DNA of 64,000 nucleotides from Enterovibrio paralichthyis (GTDB taxonomy: Bacteria > Pseudomonadota > Gammaproteobacteria > Enterobacterales > Vibrionaceae). The position numbers and the translations under genes are program-made. Of this stretch, positions 27,647 to 35,253 are shown in pieces. Positions within the stretch are counted from its first letter, which is position 1. Each line of letters begins with the position of its first letter. The notes beneath the pieces were generated by a model. That model saw only the letters and a program-made list of their open reading frames with translations. It had not been told where the DNA came from and did no database searches. Location: contig NZ_JAHUTS010000010.1 of assembly GCF_019209835.1 (NCBI RefSeq), positions 62,001 to 126,000 on the forward strand. The letters are read 5' to 3'.

Positions 27647-28849
27647 CTAACCTGCCTTACGCGCAATATCGAGCGCTGCCGGCGGTGATTCAAGCGGCGG
27701 ACGGCCAATCATCACCCCGGTCAGTGTCTGGTTCATATGGATGCCGTTCAACTGTTCTCCGTAGGTATTGAAACCCACCAGGTTGAAGCGGCTGAAAATC
27801 TGTTTGGCCGTATCGCGCATCATGTGTTGTTCAATCTCAAGGCGACGCAGGAAACAGTCGCAGGCAAAAGTCAGCTCAGGCTCTCCAATGCGTGCTTCGA
27901 TGGCTTTCAGCTTGGCTTCCATATCAGCAAACAGATCGCCCGGGCGCATCGCCGTCACCACAATGCCGTCATCCACGGCACAGTAAAAATCCAGGCTCAG
28001 ATCTTCGTTTACTTTCTGGATCGAACGGACGTAGTACTGATCGCCAATCAGCACCGCGAGCGGATGCAGGGCGTAGATCTCCGGTCTCAGATCTTCGAGG
28101 GTGATCCCCGCTTCACGGGCATAGACCTCCGCCGCCGGTTCTGCATTGAATTCATAGACCCGCCTCGCTGTGCTGTCAGCCTGAGTCACCACCAGTTTGC
28201 TGTCGAGGCTCTCGATATGGTGAGTGGTGAACACCTCAAACGGGCAGTGGGTGTTGAACATCACCACGATTGCCGATTCGGCGTGGAAGGCACCGTCGCT
28301 GTAGACATGGGTGTTGGCTAGGTTGACGTCATCCCCTGCCGAGCCGCCGAAATGGGGAAGGCGTCCGAGGGCCGTATCCAGGGTCACCAGAAAGCGTTCT
28401 TCATTCGGGGAGAGGCCATCAATCAGGGTAAGGACAAAAGTATTGCCGTTGATCGGGGCCTTCAGGCCGCTCTGGCATTGCTCAATCAGGGAGCTGACAC
28501 ACAGCTGCGCCGCCTGGAGATCAAAACCTTCCAATGGAACACGCCTGCCGCTGACCTTGAAGTCCCGGCGGGAGAAACCCAGCGCACTGATACTACTTTT
28601 GGCGTAGCCCGAGGGGGTGATCTCCCCGGCAGTGGTGCAACCCATCACTTCACAGCGGGTAAAAGCGTGGCGCATTTCACGCCCCAGCGCATCAAGATCG
28701 TACGCCGACGAACAAAAGAAGATGACAAAGCCTATCTCCTCCCGATCTAGCTGCAACGCAAGTTCTCTGGCTGCCTTGGTAGCATCCAGTTGGTACGTTG
28801 CAGCACTGAAGATGGCGCGTTGAGGCGCCAGCGGTTGAAGCGCGGCCAT
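27647..28849 (-). CDS. FIST-domain sensory protein
   Basis: A 400-aa soluble protein with a FIST-N domain (about 30-230: FVIFFCSSAYDLDALGREM, MGCTTAGEITPSGYAKSSISALGFSR) and a FIST-C domain (about 235-380: YAREAGITLEDLRPEIYALHPLAV, FACDCFLRRLEIE). FIST proteins are thought to bind small ligands and feed two-component kinases. It is directly upstream of the hybrid kinase gene (one base between stop and TTG start), so the pair probably works together. The same pairing is known near quinoprotein regulators in Pseudomonas. The ligand is unknown. Confidence 0.87.
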   Translation of the reverse strand: MAALQPLAPQRAIFSAATYQLDATKAARELALQLDREEIGFVIFFCSSAYDLDALGREMRHAFTRCEVMGCTTAGEITPSGYAKSSISALGFSRRDFKVSGRRVPLEGFDLQAAQLCVSSLIEQCQSGLKAPINGNTFVLTLIDGLSPNEERFLVTLDTALGRLPHFGGSAGDDVNLANTHVYSDGAFHAESAIVVMFNTHCPFEVFTTHHIESLDSKLVVTQADSTARRVYEFNAEPAAEVYAREAGITLEDLRPEIYALHPLAVLIGDQYYVRSIQKVNEDLSLDFYCAVDDGIVVTAMRPGDLFADMEAKLKAIEARIGEPELTFACDCFLRRLEIEQHMMRDTAKQIFSRFNLVGFNTYGEQLNGIHMNQTLTGVMIGRPPLESPPAALDIARKAG

Positions 28850-29145
28850 GTGCTCTCCTGCTCATATCCTTTTATCCATCTTTAGTTTAATCGCTTAGCC
28901 CGCGTATTCGCGTCATACTTAGGAAGGAAATTTACATTTTTGCAAACTTCCCATATCAAAAGTTTCAAAAACGTGACAGCCACTGGGTCACAAATGGAAT
29001 CAGGGTCACTACACTGATTATCGGGAGACGATTCTGATTTGCGCTCAGGCGAACTGACGGCTGGAGAGACCGTTTCGCCGCTGTCGCATGTTGAATTACC
29101 GCTGTCGCCGGGAAGGCGTCGGCGTGACTAATAAGGGATGAAGTT
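28850..29145. promoter_or_regulatory. Divergent promoter region between the FIST and response-regulator genes
   Basis: A 296-base gap between divergent starts. It contains GTGAC-N9-GTCAC at 28973-28991, an inverted pair that could be an operator, and a further GTCAC 12 bases on. No open frame or hairpin terminator is seen. Confidence 0.4.
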
Positions 29146-29814
29146 ATGTTCAAGTTTCTCGTTGCCGATGATCATCCGCTGTTTCGTGATGCGTTAATAG
29201 CGGTGATCCGTGATGGCTATGACGACAGCGAGATTTTGCAGTCAGAGGACATAGAACACACACTGTCACTGGCTAGCACCCACCCTGATCTCGACCTGAT
29301 CCTGCTCGATCTCAATATGCCGGGCATGGCGGGACTTAAAGGGCTTTTGGAGCTGAGAAACCAGTTCCCCACCATTCCCGTCGCTATCATTTCTGCCGAA
29401 ACCAACAAACAAATTATCCTGCAAACCATCGCCTACGGTGCGGTGGGGTTTATCGCTAAAAGCGCGCCAAGGGAGAAAATGCGCGAAGCCTTCGAGCAGA
29501 TCCTGGAGGGTCATGTGTATCTGCCCGCCGACATTATCCGCGCCGAAAGCGATGGCGACGCCAGCCCACGGCGCAAGGACGAGCCTCAGTTTTCCCCGGA
29601 AATGCTCCATACCCTGACCCGCCGCCAGTTGCTGGTGCTGAAATCCATGGCACAGGGCGCAGCCAACAAGCAGATCGCCTACGATCTCAATATTTCCGAG
29701 ACCACGGTGAAGTCCCACGTTTCGGCGATATTGAAAAAGCTGGGGGTGCATAACCGCATCCAGGCGGTGGTCGGCGTGACCAATATCGACTTCGACCGTT
29801 ACCTCAAACGCTGA
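29146..29814 (+). CDS. LuxR/NarL-type response regulator, ErbR/AgmR-like
   Basis: A 222-aa two-component regulator. The receiver domain has VADDHPLFRDAL, the phospho-acceptor aspartate in LILLDLNMPGMAGL (near residue 55), and the switch lysine in IAKSAPREKM. The C-terminal LuxR helix-turn-helix reads LTRRQLLVLKSMAQGAANKQIAYDLNISETTVKSHVSAIL (split across 155-195). It closely recalls AgmR/ErbR/PedR1, which activate PQQ-dependent ethanol oxidation in Pseudomonas. It is convergent with pqqF and divergent from the FIST-kinase pair, its probable phosphodonor. Confidence 0.88.
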   Translation: MFKFLVADDHPLFRDALIAVIRDGYDDSEILQSEDIEHTLSLASTHPDLDLILLDLNMPGMAGLKGLLELRNQFPTIPVAIISAETNKQIILQTIAYGAVGFIAKSAPREKMREAFEQILEGHVYLPADIIRAESDGDASPRRKDEPQFSPEMLHTLTRRQLLVLKSMAQGAANKQIAYDLNISETTVKSHVSAILKKLGVHNRIQAVVGVTNIDFDRYLKR

Positions 29815-29826
29815 ACCACGTCGCGG

Positions 29827-31848
29827 TCAATGCAGGGTGGGGTGTTTCAGTGCTTTGAGCACGTGACAGGCCAGCTCTGACAGACTGGCCGGCGTGACCT
29901 GTGAAAAATCCACCGCCGGGGATTGTCCTGCCAGCGCCAGCAAGGCTTTGAGAAAGCGGGCGCAATGCTTGTTATACCGCGCTGATACCAACCCCAGCCC
30001 ACCTTGGCAGCGGGTTTCCAGTTCACTCTGGGTGAGTGGCTCGGTCAGGGATTCAATGGCATGAAGCAGCGCAATAAAGGTGACAGCCGGGTCACTGTCC
30101 GCCACTGACTCAAACGTCAGTTCATAACTGAGCAAATCCAGCGCCACCGTCAGGCTGTAGCAGCGACCGCCAAGGCGGCGTTTTTTCATCATGGATGTCG
30201 CCATCACCGCCTGCCCGAAAACAGCAATATCCCCCGCATCAATAGTATGGGGGAATGACAGAGTGACATGCATGGCATCGGCGTCATCTTTGTGGCTGAC
30301 CATAATGGTACCGGCACGGAACACCGGAATACTGCCCCGCACGCTGAGGGAAATGCCGTGCGCCGCATGCTCCCACTCCCCGTCCACAGCACTGACTTCA
30401 TCCGCCCCCAGTTGGTGATGCCAGAAATGGCGCAACGCAGCAGCTTCATCCTCCGGCACATCCACGGTGTAACCGAGTAACCTGATATTGGCGCTCTGCC
30501 ATTCTCCCAACCCGCCTATCACAGGCTTCCCCTGCATCCATGCCCATCGCAAGGTGCGTTGCTGGCAAAGAACCAGCCATCGCTCAATGGCTTCGCGGGT
30601 GGTGGTGTCACGGGCACTAAGCCGTACCAGTATCGCCAATCGGGTAAGCGGTGGACAGGACGGACACCACTCCCCTTGCCCGCCTTCCCTTTCTTTGGCC
30701 GTCAGCAGCGGGTCGTCCTTATCCGCCGCCAGAAACGGCGGCGCAAATGGGGTCTGGGCAAAACCATGGTAAAGGCGCTGCAGGCCATCCCCCCAGCGCC
30801 GCGCCATATCCTGTCCGGTTTTCAGCGCCTGATAACGGCTTTGCCAGCTCACCCTACGTGATGGCATTCGCCGAGCGCTGTCCTCCACAAAGCGCGTAAG
30901 CGTTTCGGTATCGGCATCGTCCGCCAGGGAAAAGTGAAGCTGTGGCGTTGGCTGGAAATCACTGCTCAATGGCAGAAGCGTCGCGCCGAGCTGGCGAAGC
31001 TGTTGCTGGCAGCGCGGTGCGCTCAGAGTCGGATGCAGGGCCGCTGCCCACTGCGGCGCATACGGCAGAGTCACCAGACGCATCGCTGGGGCTTTCGAAG
31101 CGGCGAACAGGGAACCGGCTGGCGGGGTTGTTAACCCGACGCCGCCGACATCCTTCAGGGTTTTGGACACCTGGTGCCACAGCGCGACCATGGGCCAGGT
31201 ACCGGCGGTCAGCAACAACGCATGTTGCGGCCGGTAGTAACGGTGGTGATAACGGCGCAGCGCGGTGATATCAAGCTGTTTGACCGTTTCCGGCATGCCG
31301 CCATAAAGCGGCGCGCGCGGGGTGCTTTGCATGGCAAGCGCTGTTGCTTCCCGGAAAGCCGCAAGCTTCATGTAGGCCGTCAGTTCACGGTAAAGCGCCC
31401 CGTTTTCGCCCTTTTCATCCACCACCTCCTGCGCGAAATCTTCTTCCAGCAACAGGGGCTGGAACACGCAGTCGGTCATAAAACCCAGACCACGCAGGGC
31501 CGATGTAGGGTCGTAGCCACTGAGGTGAAAACGGGTGCTCTCTTTTTGGGTGGTGGCGTTGAACTCCAGCAAAGCCAGCTCAGCGCGAAGGTTGAGGAAG
31601 GTTTCCGGATCGGTATAGCGGGAAGAGCCGCGCAGCACCATGTGTTCCAAGGCGTGGGTAATACCGCTGTCATCCTCTACCGGCGTGGGCAGCACCAGGG
31701 CGGCACTTAATCTGTTTTCATCGGCAGCGGCATAGTGCCAGTGAACCATTCCCGTGACATGACGATATCCCACCCAGCCAGTCTCAAGCTGTTGCTCACC
31801 CGGAGGCAACAACATCCAATCAGATGCGGCGGGGTTGCGTATCGCCAT
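29827..31848 (-). CDS. pqqF: PqqF-like M16 zinc peptidase
   Basis: A 673-aa insulinase-family (M16) peptidase with the inverted zinc motif HALEH (residues about 65-69, in SGITHALEHMVLRGSSRY) and the downstream glutamate region (YRELTAYMKLAAFREATALAMQ). PqqF acts with a partner in trimming the PQQ precursor peptide after PqqE has linked Glu and Tyr. The gene is the last of pqqABCDEF, 23 bases after pqqE, and ends 12 bases from the convergent regulator gene. The C-terminal half is divergent, as usual for PqqF. Confidence 0.88.
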   Translation of the reverse strand: MAIRNPAASDWMLLPPGEQQLETGWVGYRHVTGMVHWHYAAADENRLSAALVLPTPVEDDSGITHALEHMVLRGSSRYTDPETFLNLRAELALLEFNATTQKESTRFHLSGYDPTSALRGLGFMTDCVFQPLLLEEDFAQEVVDEKGENGALYRELTAYMKLAAFREATALAMQSTPRAPLYGGMPETVKQLDITALRRYHHRYYRPQHALLLTAGTWPMVALWHQVSKTLKDVGGVGLTTPPAGSLFAASKAPAMRLVTLPYAPQWAAALHPTLSAPRCQQQLRQLGATLLPLSSDFQPTPQLHFSLADDADTETLTRFVEDSARRMPSRRVSWQSRYQALKTGQDMARRWGDGLQRLYHGFAQTPFAPPFLAADKDDPLLTAKEREGGQGEWCPSCPPLTRLAILVRLSARDTTTREAIERWLVLCQQRTLRWAWMQGKPVIGGLGEWQSANIRLLGYTVDVPEDEAAALRHFWHHQLGADEVSAVDGEWEHAAHGISLSVRGSIPVFRAGTIMVSHKDDADAMHVTLSFPHTIDAGDIAVFGQAVMATSMMKKRRLGGRCYSLTVALDLLSYELTFESVADSDPAVTFIALLHAIESLTEPLTQSELETRCQGGLGLVSARYNKHCARFLKALLALAGQSPAVDFSQVTPASLSELACHVLKALKHPTLH

Positions 31849-31871
31849 CGCGTCTCCTGTTTGTCATTTCA

Positions 31872-33002
31872 TCATGGCTTAACCGACAAAATGATCTGGC
31901 TGTTTTTCACTGTCCGGGACAGGGCTTCACTGTGACAGCCCTGATTGGCCTTAGTCACCGCCGCCTCAATCACAGAGTGATGGGGCGATTTGCTGCACAC
32001 CGGATCGGCATTGGCGGCATTGCCGGTCAGGAGCAGAGCCTGACAGCGGCAACCACCAAAATCGTTTTCTTTCTCATTACAGCTTCGGCAAGGTTCCCGC
32101 ATCCAGTCAAATCCGCGGAAGTGATTAAAGCTTTCAGAGTCGCGCCAGATGTACGCAAGCCCATGATCTTTCACGTTGGGATGGGGTAAATCGAGGAGCG
32201 CGGCGCTGTGGCATGGCAGCGCCTTTCCATCCGGCGCGATATTGATAAACACATTGCCCCAGCCGCTCATGCAGGGTTTGGGGCGAGTTTCGTGGTAATC
32301 CGGGGTGACAAATATAAACTTGGGCCCCTGCCCATTCTGACTTTCCCGTAATGCGTTGACCTTGGCCTCGGCCGTGGCAATCTGGTCGTGGGATGGCAAG
32401 AGCGCATCGCGGTTATGCAGTGCCCAGCCGTAATATTGCGATGTGGCAAGCTCGACGAAATCCGCCTCGAGTTCAATGGCGAGCGCCATGATAGCCTCGA
32501 TGGACTCGATGTTCTGGCGGGTGATCACCACATTCATCACCATAGGAAAGCCGTTGGCCTTCACCGCCTTGAACATGGCCTTCTTGTGTTCAAAGGCATG
32601 GCGTTTTCCGGCAATGGCATCACTGAGATCCGGATCGGCAGACTGGAAACTGATCTGGATATGATCCAGCCCCGCCGCTTTCAGCGCTTCAATGCGTTTT
32701 TCATTCAGGCCGACCGCCGAGGTAATGAGGTTGGTGTAGTAACCCAGACCATGCGCGTGTTCGACAAGCTGTTCCAGATCGCGCCGCATCAGCGGTTCGC
32801 CGCCGGAAAAACCGAGCTGCACCGCGCCAAGCTCTCGCCCTTCCTCCAGCACCCGGCACCACTCCTCGGTGGAAAGTTCGTCCTCTGGGTCGCCAAGGTT
32901 AATGGGATTGGCGCAGTAGCTGCAGTGAAGCGGACAGCGATAGGTCAGCTCTGCTAACAGCCAAAGCGGGGGATTAACAGGCTTCGAGCCATTTTTTGTC
33001 AC
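31872..33002 (-). CDS. pqqE: PqqA peptide cyclase (radical SAM)
   Basis: Forms the carbon-carbon bond between the conserved glutamate and tyrosine of PqqA, bound to PqqD. The 376-aa protein has the radical-SAM motif CPLHCSYC near the N-terminus and the SPASM-type cysteine clusters (CMSGWGNVFINIAPDG; CRSCNEKENDFGGCRCQAL). The GTG at 33002 is preferred to the ATG at 33023: GGAGG lies 6 bases before the GTG, and the ATG version extends deeper into pqqD. The start of pqqE overlaps the end of pqqD by 29 bases. Confidence 0.93.
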   Translation of the reverse strand: MTKNGSKPVNPPLWLLAELTYRCPLHCSYCANPINLGDPEDELSTEEWCRVLEEGRELGAVQLGFSGGEPLMRRDLEQLVEHAHGLGYYTNLITSAVGLNEKRIEALKAAGLDHIQISFQSADPDLSDAIAGKRHAFEHKKAMFKAVKANGFPMVMNVVITRQNIESIEAIMALAIELEADFVELATSQYYGWALHNRDALLPSHDQIATAEAKVNALRESQNGQGPKFIFVTPDYHETRPKPCMSGWGNVFINIAPDGKALPCHSAALLDLPHPNVKDHGLAYIWRDSESFNHFRGFDWMREPCRSCNEKENDFGGCRCQALLLTGNAANADPVCSKSPHHSVIEAAVTKANQGCHSEALSRTVKNSQIILSVKP

Positions 33003-33237
33003 GGGCGACCTCCACAAATTCATTCACATCACCGGCCAGGTCAACGCCGGGGAATTTTTCTTCCAGACGGCCAATCACTTCCGCTACCGAGCTCGGCCTC
33101 TCAAACTGCCTCAGGATTTCTGCAGCGCTGTCACTGAGTTTCACCATGCCTTCAGGATAGAGCAGCACATGGCAGTCCTGTGCTTTTTCAAACTGCATGC
33201 GAAACATGGCATTGCGTTGGTATTGTGCGTCGCTCAC
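32974..33237 (-). CDS. pqqD: PqqA-binding chaperone
   Basis: Small RiPP-recognition protein (87 aa) that binds PqqA and presents it to PqqE. Family-type sequence includes LLYPEGMVKLSDSAAEILRQ (about 30-49) and the helical C-terminus that ends in DKKWLEAC. The start is a GTG at 33237, preceded by GGGAGAAGTCAC; no ATG fits the normal family length. It lies between pqqC and pqqE and overlaps pqqE. Confidence 0.92.
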   Translation of the reverse strand: MSDAQYQRNAMFRMQFEKAQDCHVLLYPEGMVKLSDSAAEILRQFERPSSVAEVIGRLEEKFPGVDLAGDVNEFVEVARDKKWLEAC

Positions 33238-33278
33238 GTGACTTCTCCCTTTGTGATTGTCCGTTGTTAAGGCTGCCG

Positions 33279-34037
33279 TTAACGCTCCAGCGAATGGTGC
33301 CACACCGGCTGGTCGGTGATGCCGACATACGGCGGACGGTTGAACTCGTAGGCCATGCTGATGGCGTCGAGCATCGACCACAGGATATCGAGTTTGAACT
33401 GCAGGATATTGAGCGCCCGCGCCTGCCCTTCCACAGAGGTGAAATGATCCAGGGTGATCGCCAGACCATGTTCGACATCGCGCCGAGCCTGACTCAGACG
33501 CTGACGGAAATAGGTCAGCCCTTCGGTATCAATCCAGGGGTAATGGGTCGGCCAAGAATCGAGGCGTGACTGGTGGATTTGCGGCGCAAACAGTTCGGTC
33601 AGGGAGGAGCAGGCGGCCTCCTGCCAGGTGGCGCGGCGGGCAAAATTCACATAGGCATCTACCGCAAAGCGCACCCCCGGAAGTACCCATTTTTCGTCAA
33701 TCACATCCTGACGGTTCAGCCCCACCGCTTCGGCCAGTTGCAGCCAGGCTTCAATGCCGCCCCACTTGCAGTCGAGGCTTTTGTGGCCGTCGTGGTCAAG
33801 AATGCGCTGCACCCAGTCGCGGCGGATATCCGGATCGCGGCAATTGGCCATAATGGCGGCGTCTTTCACCGGGATGGATGTCTGGTAGTAAAAGCGGTTT
33901 GCCACCCAGGCGCGGATTTGCTCCTTGGTACATTTACCCGCATACATAGCGATGTGGAAAGGATGGTGAATGTGATAGTACTGCCCTTTATCCAGCAGCG
34001 CCTGCTGGAAATCTTCACGACTCATTGCCTTGGTCAT
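33279..34037 (-). CDS. pqqC: Pyrroloquinoline-quinone synthase
   Basis: Catalyses the final ring closure and eight-electron oxidation that yields PQQ. The 252-aa all-helical, TenA-like protein includes YHIHHPFHIAMYAGKCTKEQIRAWVANRFYYQ (split across about 22-53) and RDPDIRRDWVQRILDHDG, with the conserved histidines and arginines around the substrate. The ATG at 34037 has GGGAGG upstream; a second ATG four codons later is possible. It follows pqqB by 9 bases. Confidence 0.96.
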   Translation of the reverse strand: MTKAMSREDFQQALLDKGQYYHIHHPFHIAMYAGKCTKEQIRAWVANRFYYQTSIPVKDAAIMANCRDPDIRRDWVQRILDHDGHKSLDCKWGGIEAWLQLAEAVGLNRQDVIDEKWVLPGVRFAVDAYVNFARRATWQEAACSSLTELFAPQIHQSRLDSWPTHYPWIDTEGLTYFRQRLSQARRDVEHGLAITLDHFTSVEGQARALNILQFKLDILWSMLDAISMAYEFNRPPYVGITDQPVWHHSLER

Positions 34038-34046
34038 ACCGCCTCC

Positions 34047-34964
34047 CTAAATCTGGATTTCCATGCCATCAAACGCGATTTCCACCCCGGACTCGCGCAC
34101 CGCATGGTGCTCCGGTGAGTCGGGGTCGAGAATGGGGTTGGTGTTATTGATATGGATAAGCACTTTGCGCGGATTATCAAACTGGCTTAACAGCGCCAAC
34201 ATGCCATCGTCGCCGGACACAGAAAGGTGCCCCATCTCGGAACCAAGTGAGGTGCCAAGTCCGGCGCGGATCATCTCATCGTCTGTCCACAGTGTGCCGT
34301 CCATCATCACGCAGTCAGCGTCTTTCATCGCCTCTAATACTGACGGCTCCGGCGCGCCCAGCCCCGGCGCATAAAACAGGGTTGCCCCACTTCGGGTGTC
34401 CACAATCTTGAGACCGATATTGTCCCCCGGTCTTGGCCGGTTACGGTAAGGGGAAAATGGCGGGGCATTGGATGAAAGTGAAATCGGGTAAAACGCCAGA
34501 TGCGGCACCGCAGGAATACGCCAGCCATCCGGGCTCTCGATATCGACGGTGTGGGTCTGATATCCCCCTTCCCAGTGCTGCATCATGGATAAAATCGGGT
34601 AGGTTGTACTGAGTTCTTGTGCCACTTCTGGCGTGCAGTAAAGCTCCAGCGGCAGGCCTTCGCGCAGGATCAGCAGGCCGGTGGTGTGGTCAATCTGGGC
34701 ATCGGTAACAATCACGGCGCGGATACTGGAACCGCGGGTGCCTTCAGTACGGGCAAGGCGGGGAGAGGCATTGATTTGCTGGCGGATATCGGGGGAAGCG
34801 TTTATCACCACCCAGTTGTCACCATCATCACTGACCGCAATGGAAGACTGGGTTCTCGGCTCAGCCCGGCTGGTGCCGTCGCGCACTGACTGGCACATGC
34901 GGCAGTGGCAGTTCCACTGCGGAAAACCGCCCCCTGCGGAAGATCCCAATACCTCTATTCGCAT
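34047..34964 (-). CDS. pqqB: PQQ biosynthesis hydroxylase
   Basis: A 305-aa metallo-beta-lactamase-fold protein. PqqB is an iron-dependent hydroxylase that acts on the Glu-Tyr intermediate. The N-terminus has VLGSSAGGGFPQWNCHCRMC with the family's cysteines, and the metal region reads VIVTDAQIDHTTGLLILREG (near 84-103), with later histidine-containing segments (VLIHINNTNPILDPDSPE). The length is standard. It is separated from pqqA by a hairpin that may act as a partial terminator. Confidence 0.96.
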   Translation of the reverse strand: MRIEVLGSSAGGGFPQWNCHCRMCQSVRDGTSRAEPRTQSSIAVSDDGDNWVVINASPDIRQQINASPRLARTEGTRGSSIRAVIVTDAQIDHTTGLLILREGLPLELYCTPEVAQELSTTYPILSMMQHWEGGYQTHTVDIESPDGWRIPAVPHLAFYPISLSSNAPPFSPYRNRPRPGDNIGLKIVDTRSGATLFYAPGLGAPEPSVLEAMKDADCVMMDGTLWTDDEMIRAGLGTSLGSEMGHLSVSGDDGMLALLSQFDNPRKVLIHINNTNPILDPDSPEHHAVRESGVEIAFDGMEIQI

Positions 34965-35000
34965 CCGTTATCCCTTTCGTTTCTATGGGTAAAAGAAAAC

Positions 35001-35040
35001 AAAAACGGGATGTCACTATCGCCAGTAGACATCCCGCTTT
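35001..35040 (-). terminator. Hairpin between pqqA and pqqB (probable attenuator)
   Basis: Arms CGGGATGTC (35006-35014) and GACATCCCG (35028-35036) pair perfectly. On the minus strand the stem is followed by T5-G-T4. It should end part of the transcription after pqqA, giving more precursor than enzyme mRNA, as described for other pqq operons. Confidence 0.7.
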
Positions 35041-35049
35041 AAACGCGAC

Positions 35050-35121
35050 TCAGCGGTTGCTGATGTAGAGAGTTACTTCGAAACCAAGTCTCATTTCAGT
35101 GTAGCTAGGTTTTTTCCACAT
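35050..35121 (-). CDS. pqqA: PQQ precursor peptide
   Basis: A 23-residue ribosomal peptide, MWKKPSYTEMRLGFEVTLYI followed by SNR. Glu15 and Tyr19 (E-V-T-L-Y) are the residues that PqqE joins to build PQQ. The start is well supported by AAGGAGC 8 bases upstream. The frame is open further upstream, but those codons lack a plausible start site. It heads pqqABCDEF; the 132-base gap to the NosR-like gene should hold its promoter, with TAGGA-type half-sites at 35195-35209. Confidence 0.96.
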   Translation of the reverse strand: MWKKPSYTEMRLGFEVTLYISNR

Positions 35122-35194
35122 AAAATTCGCTCCTTGTATCGATACTTCGGGGCAGACTTTTACCCCACAACTGAGCCTAAGTGGTGGCTCCCAA

Positions 35195-35209
35195 TCTACC
35201 AATCCTACT
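35195..35209 (-). promoter_or_regulatory. Candidate tandem half-sites upstream of pqqA
   Basis: On the minus strand AGTAGGA (35209-35203) and GGTAGA (35200-35195) resemble the GGTAGGAG half-site of the palindrome at 12818. They sit about 75-90 bases upstream of the pqqA start. This assignment is by eye and tentative. Confidence 0.3.
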
Positions 35210-35253
35210 TTGTGATGAATTCTCTCCATCAAGACACTGAGTTAGCAGCTTTC

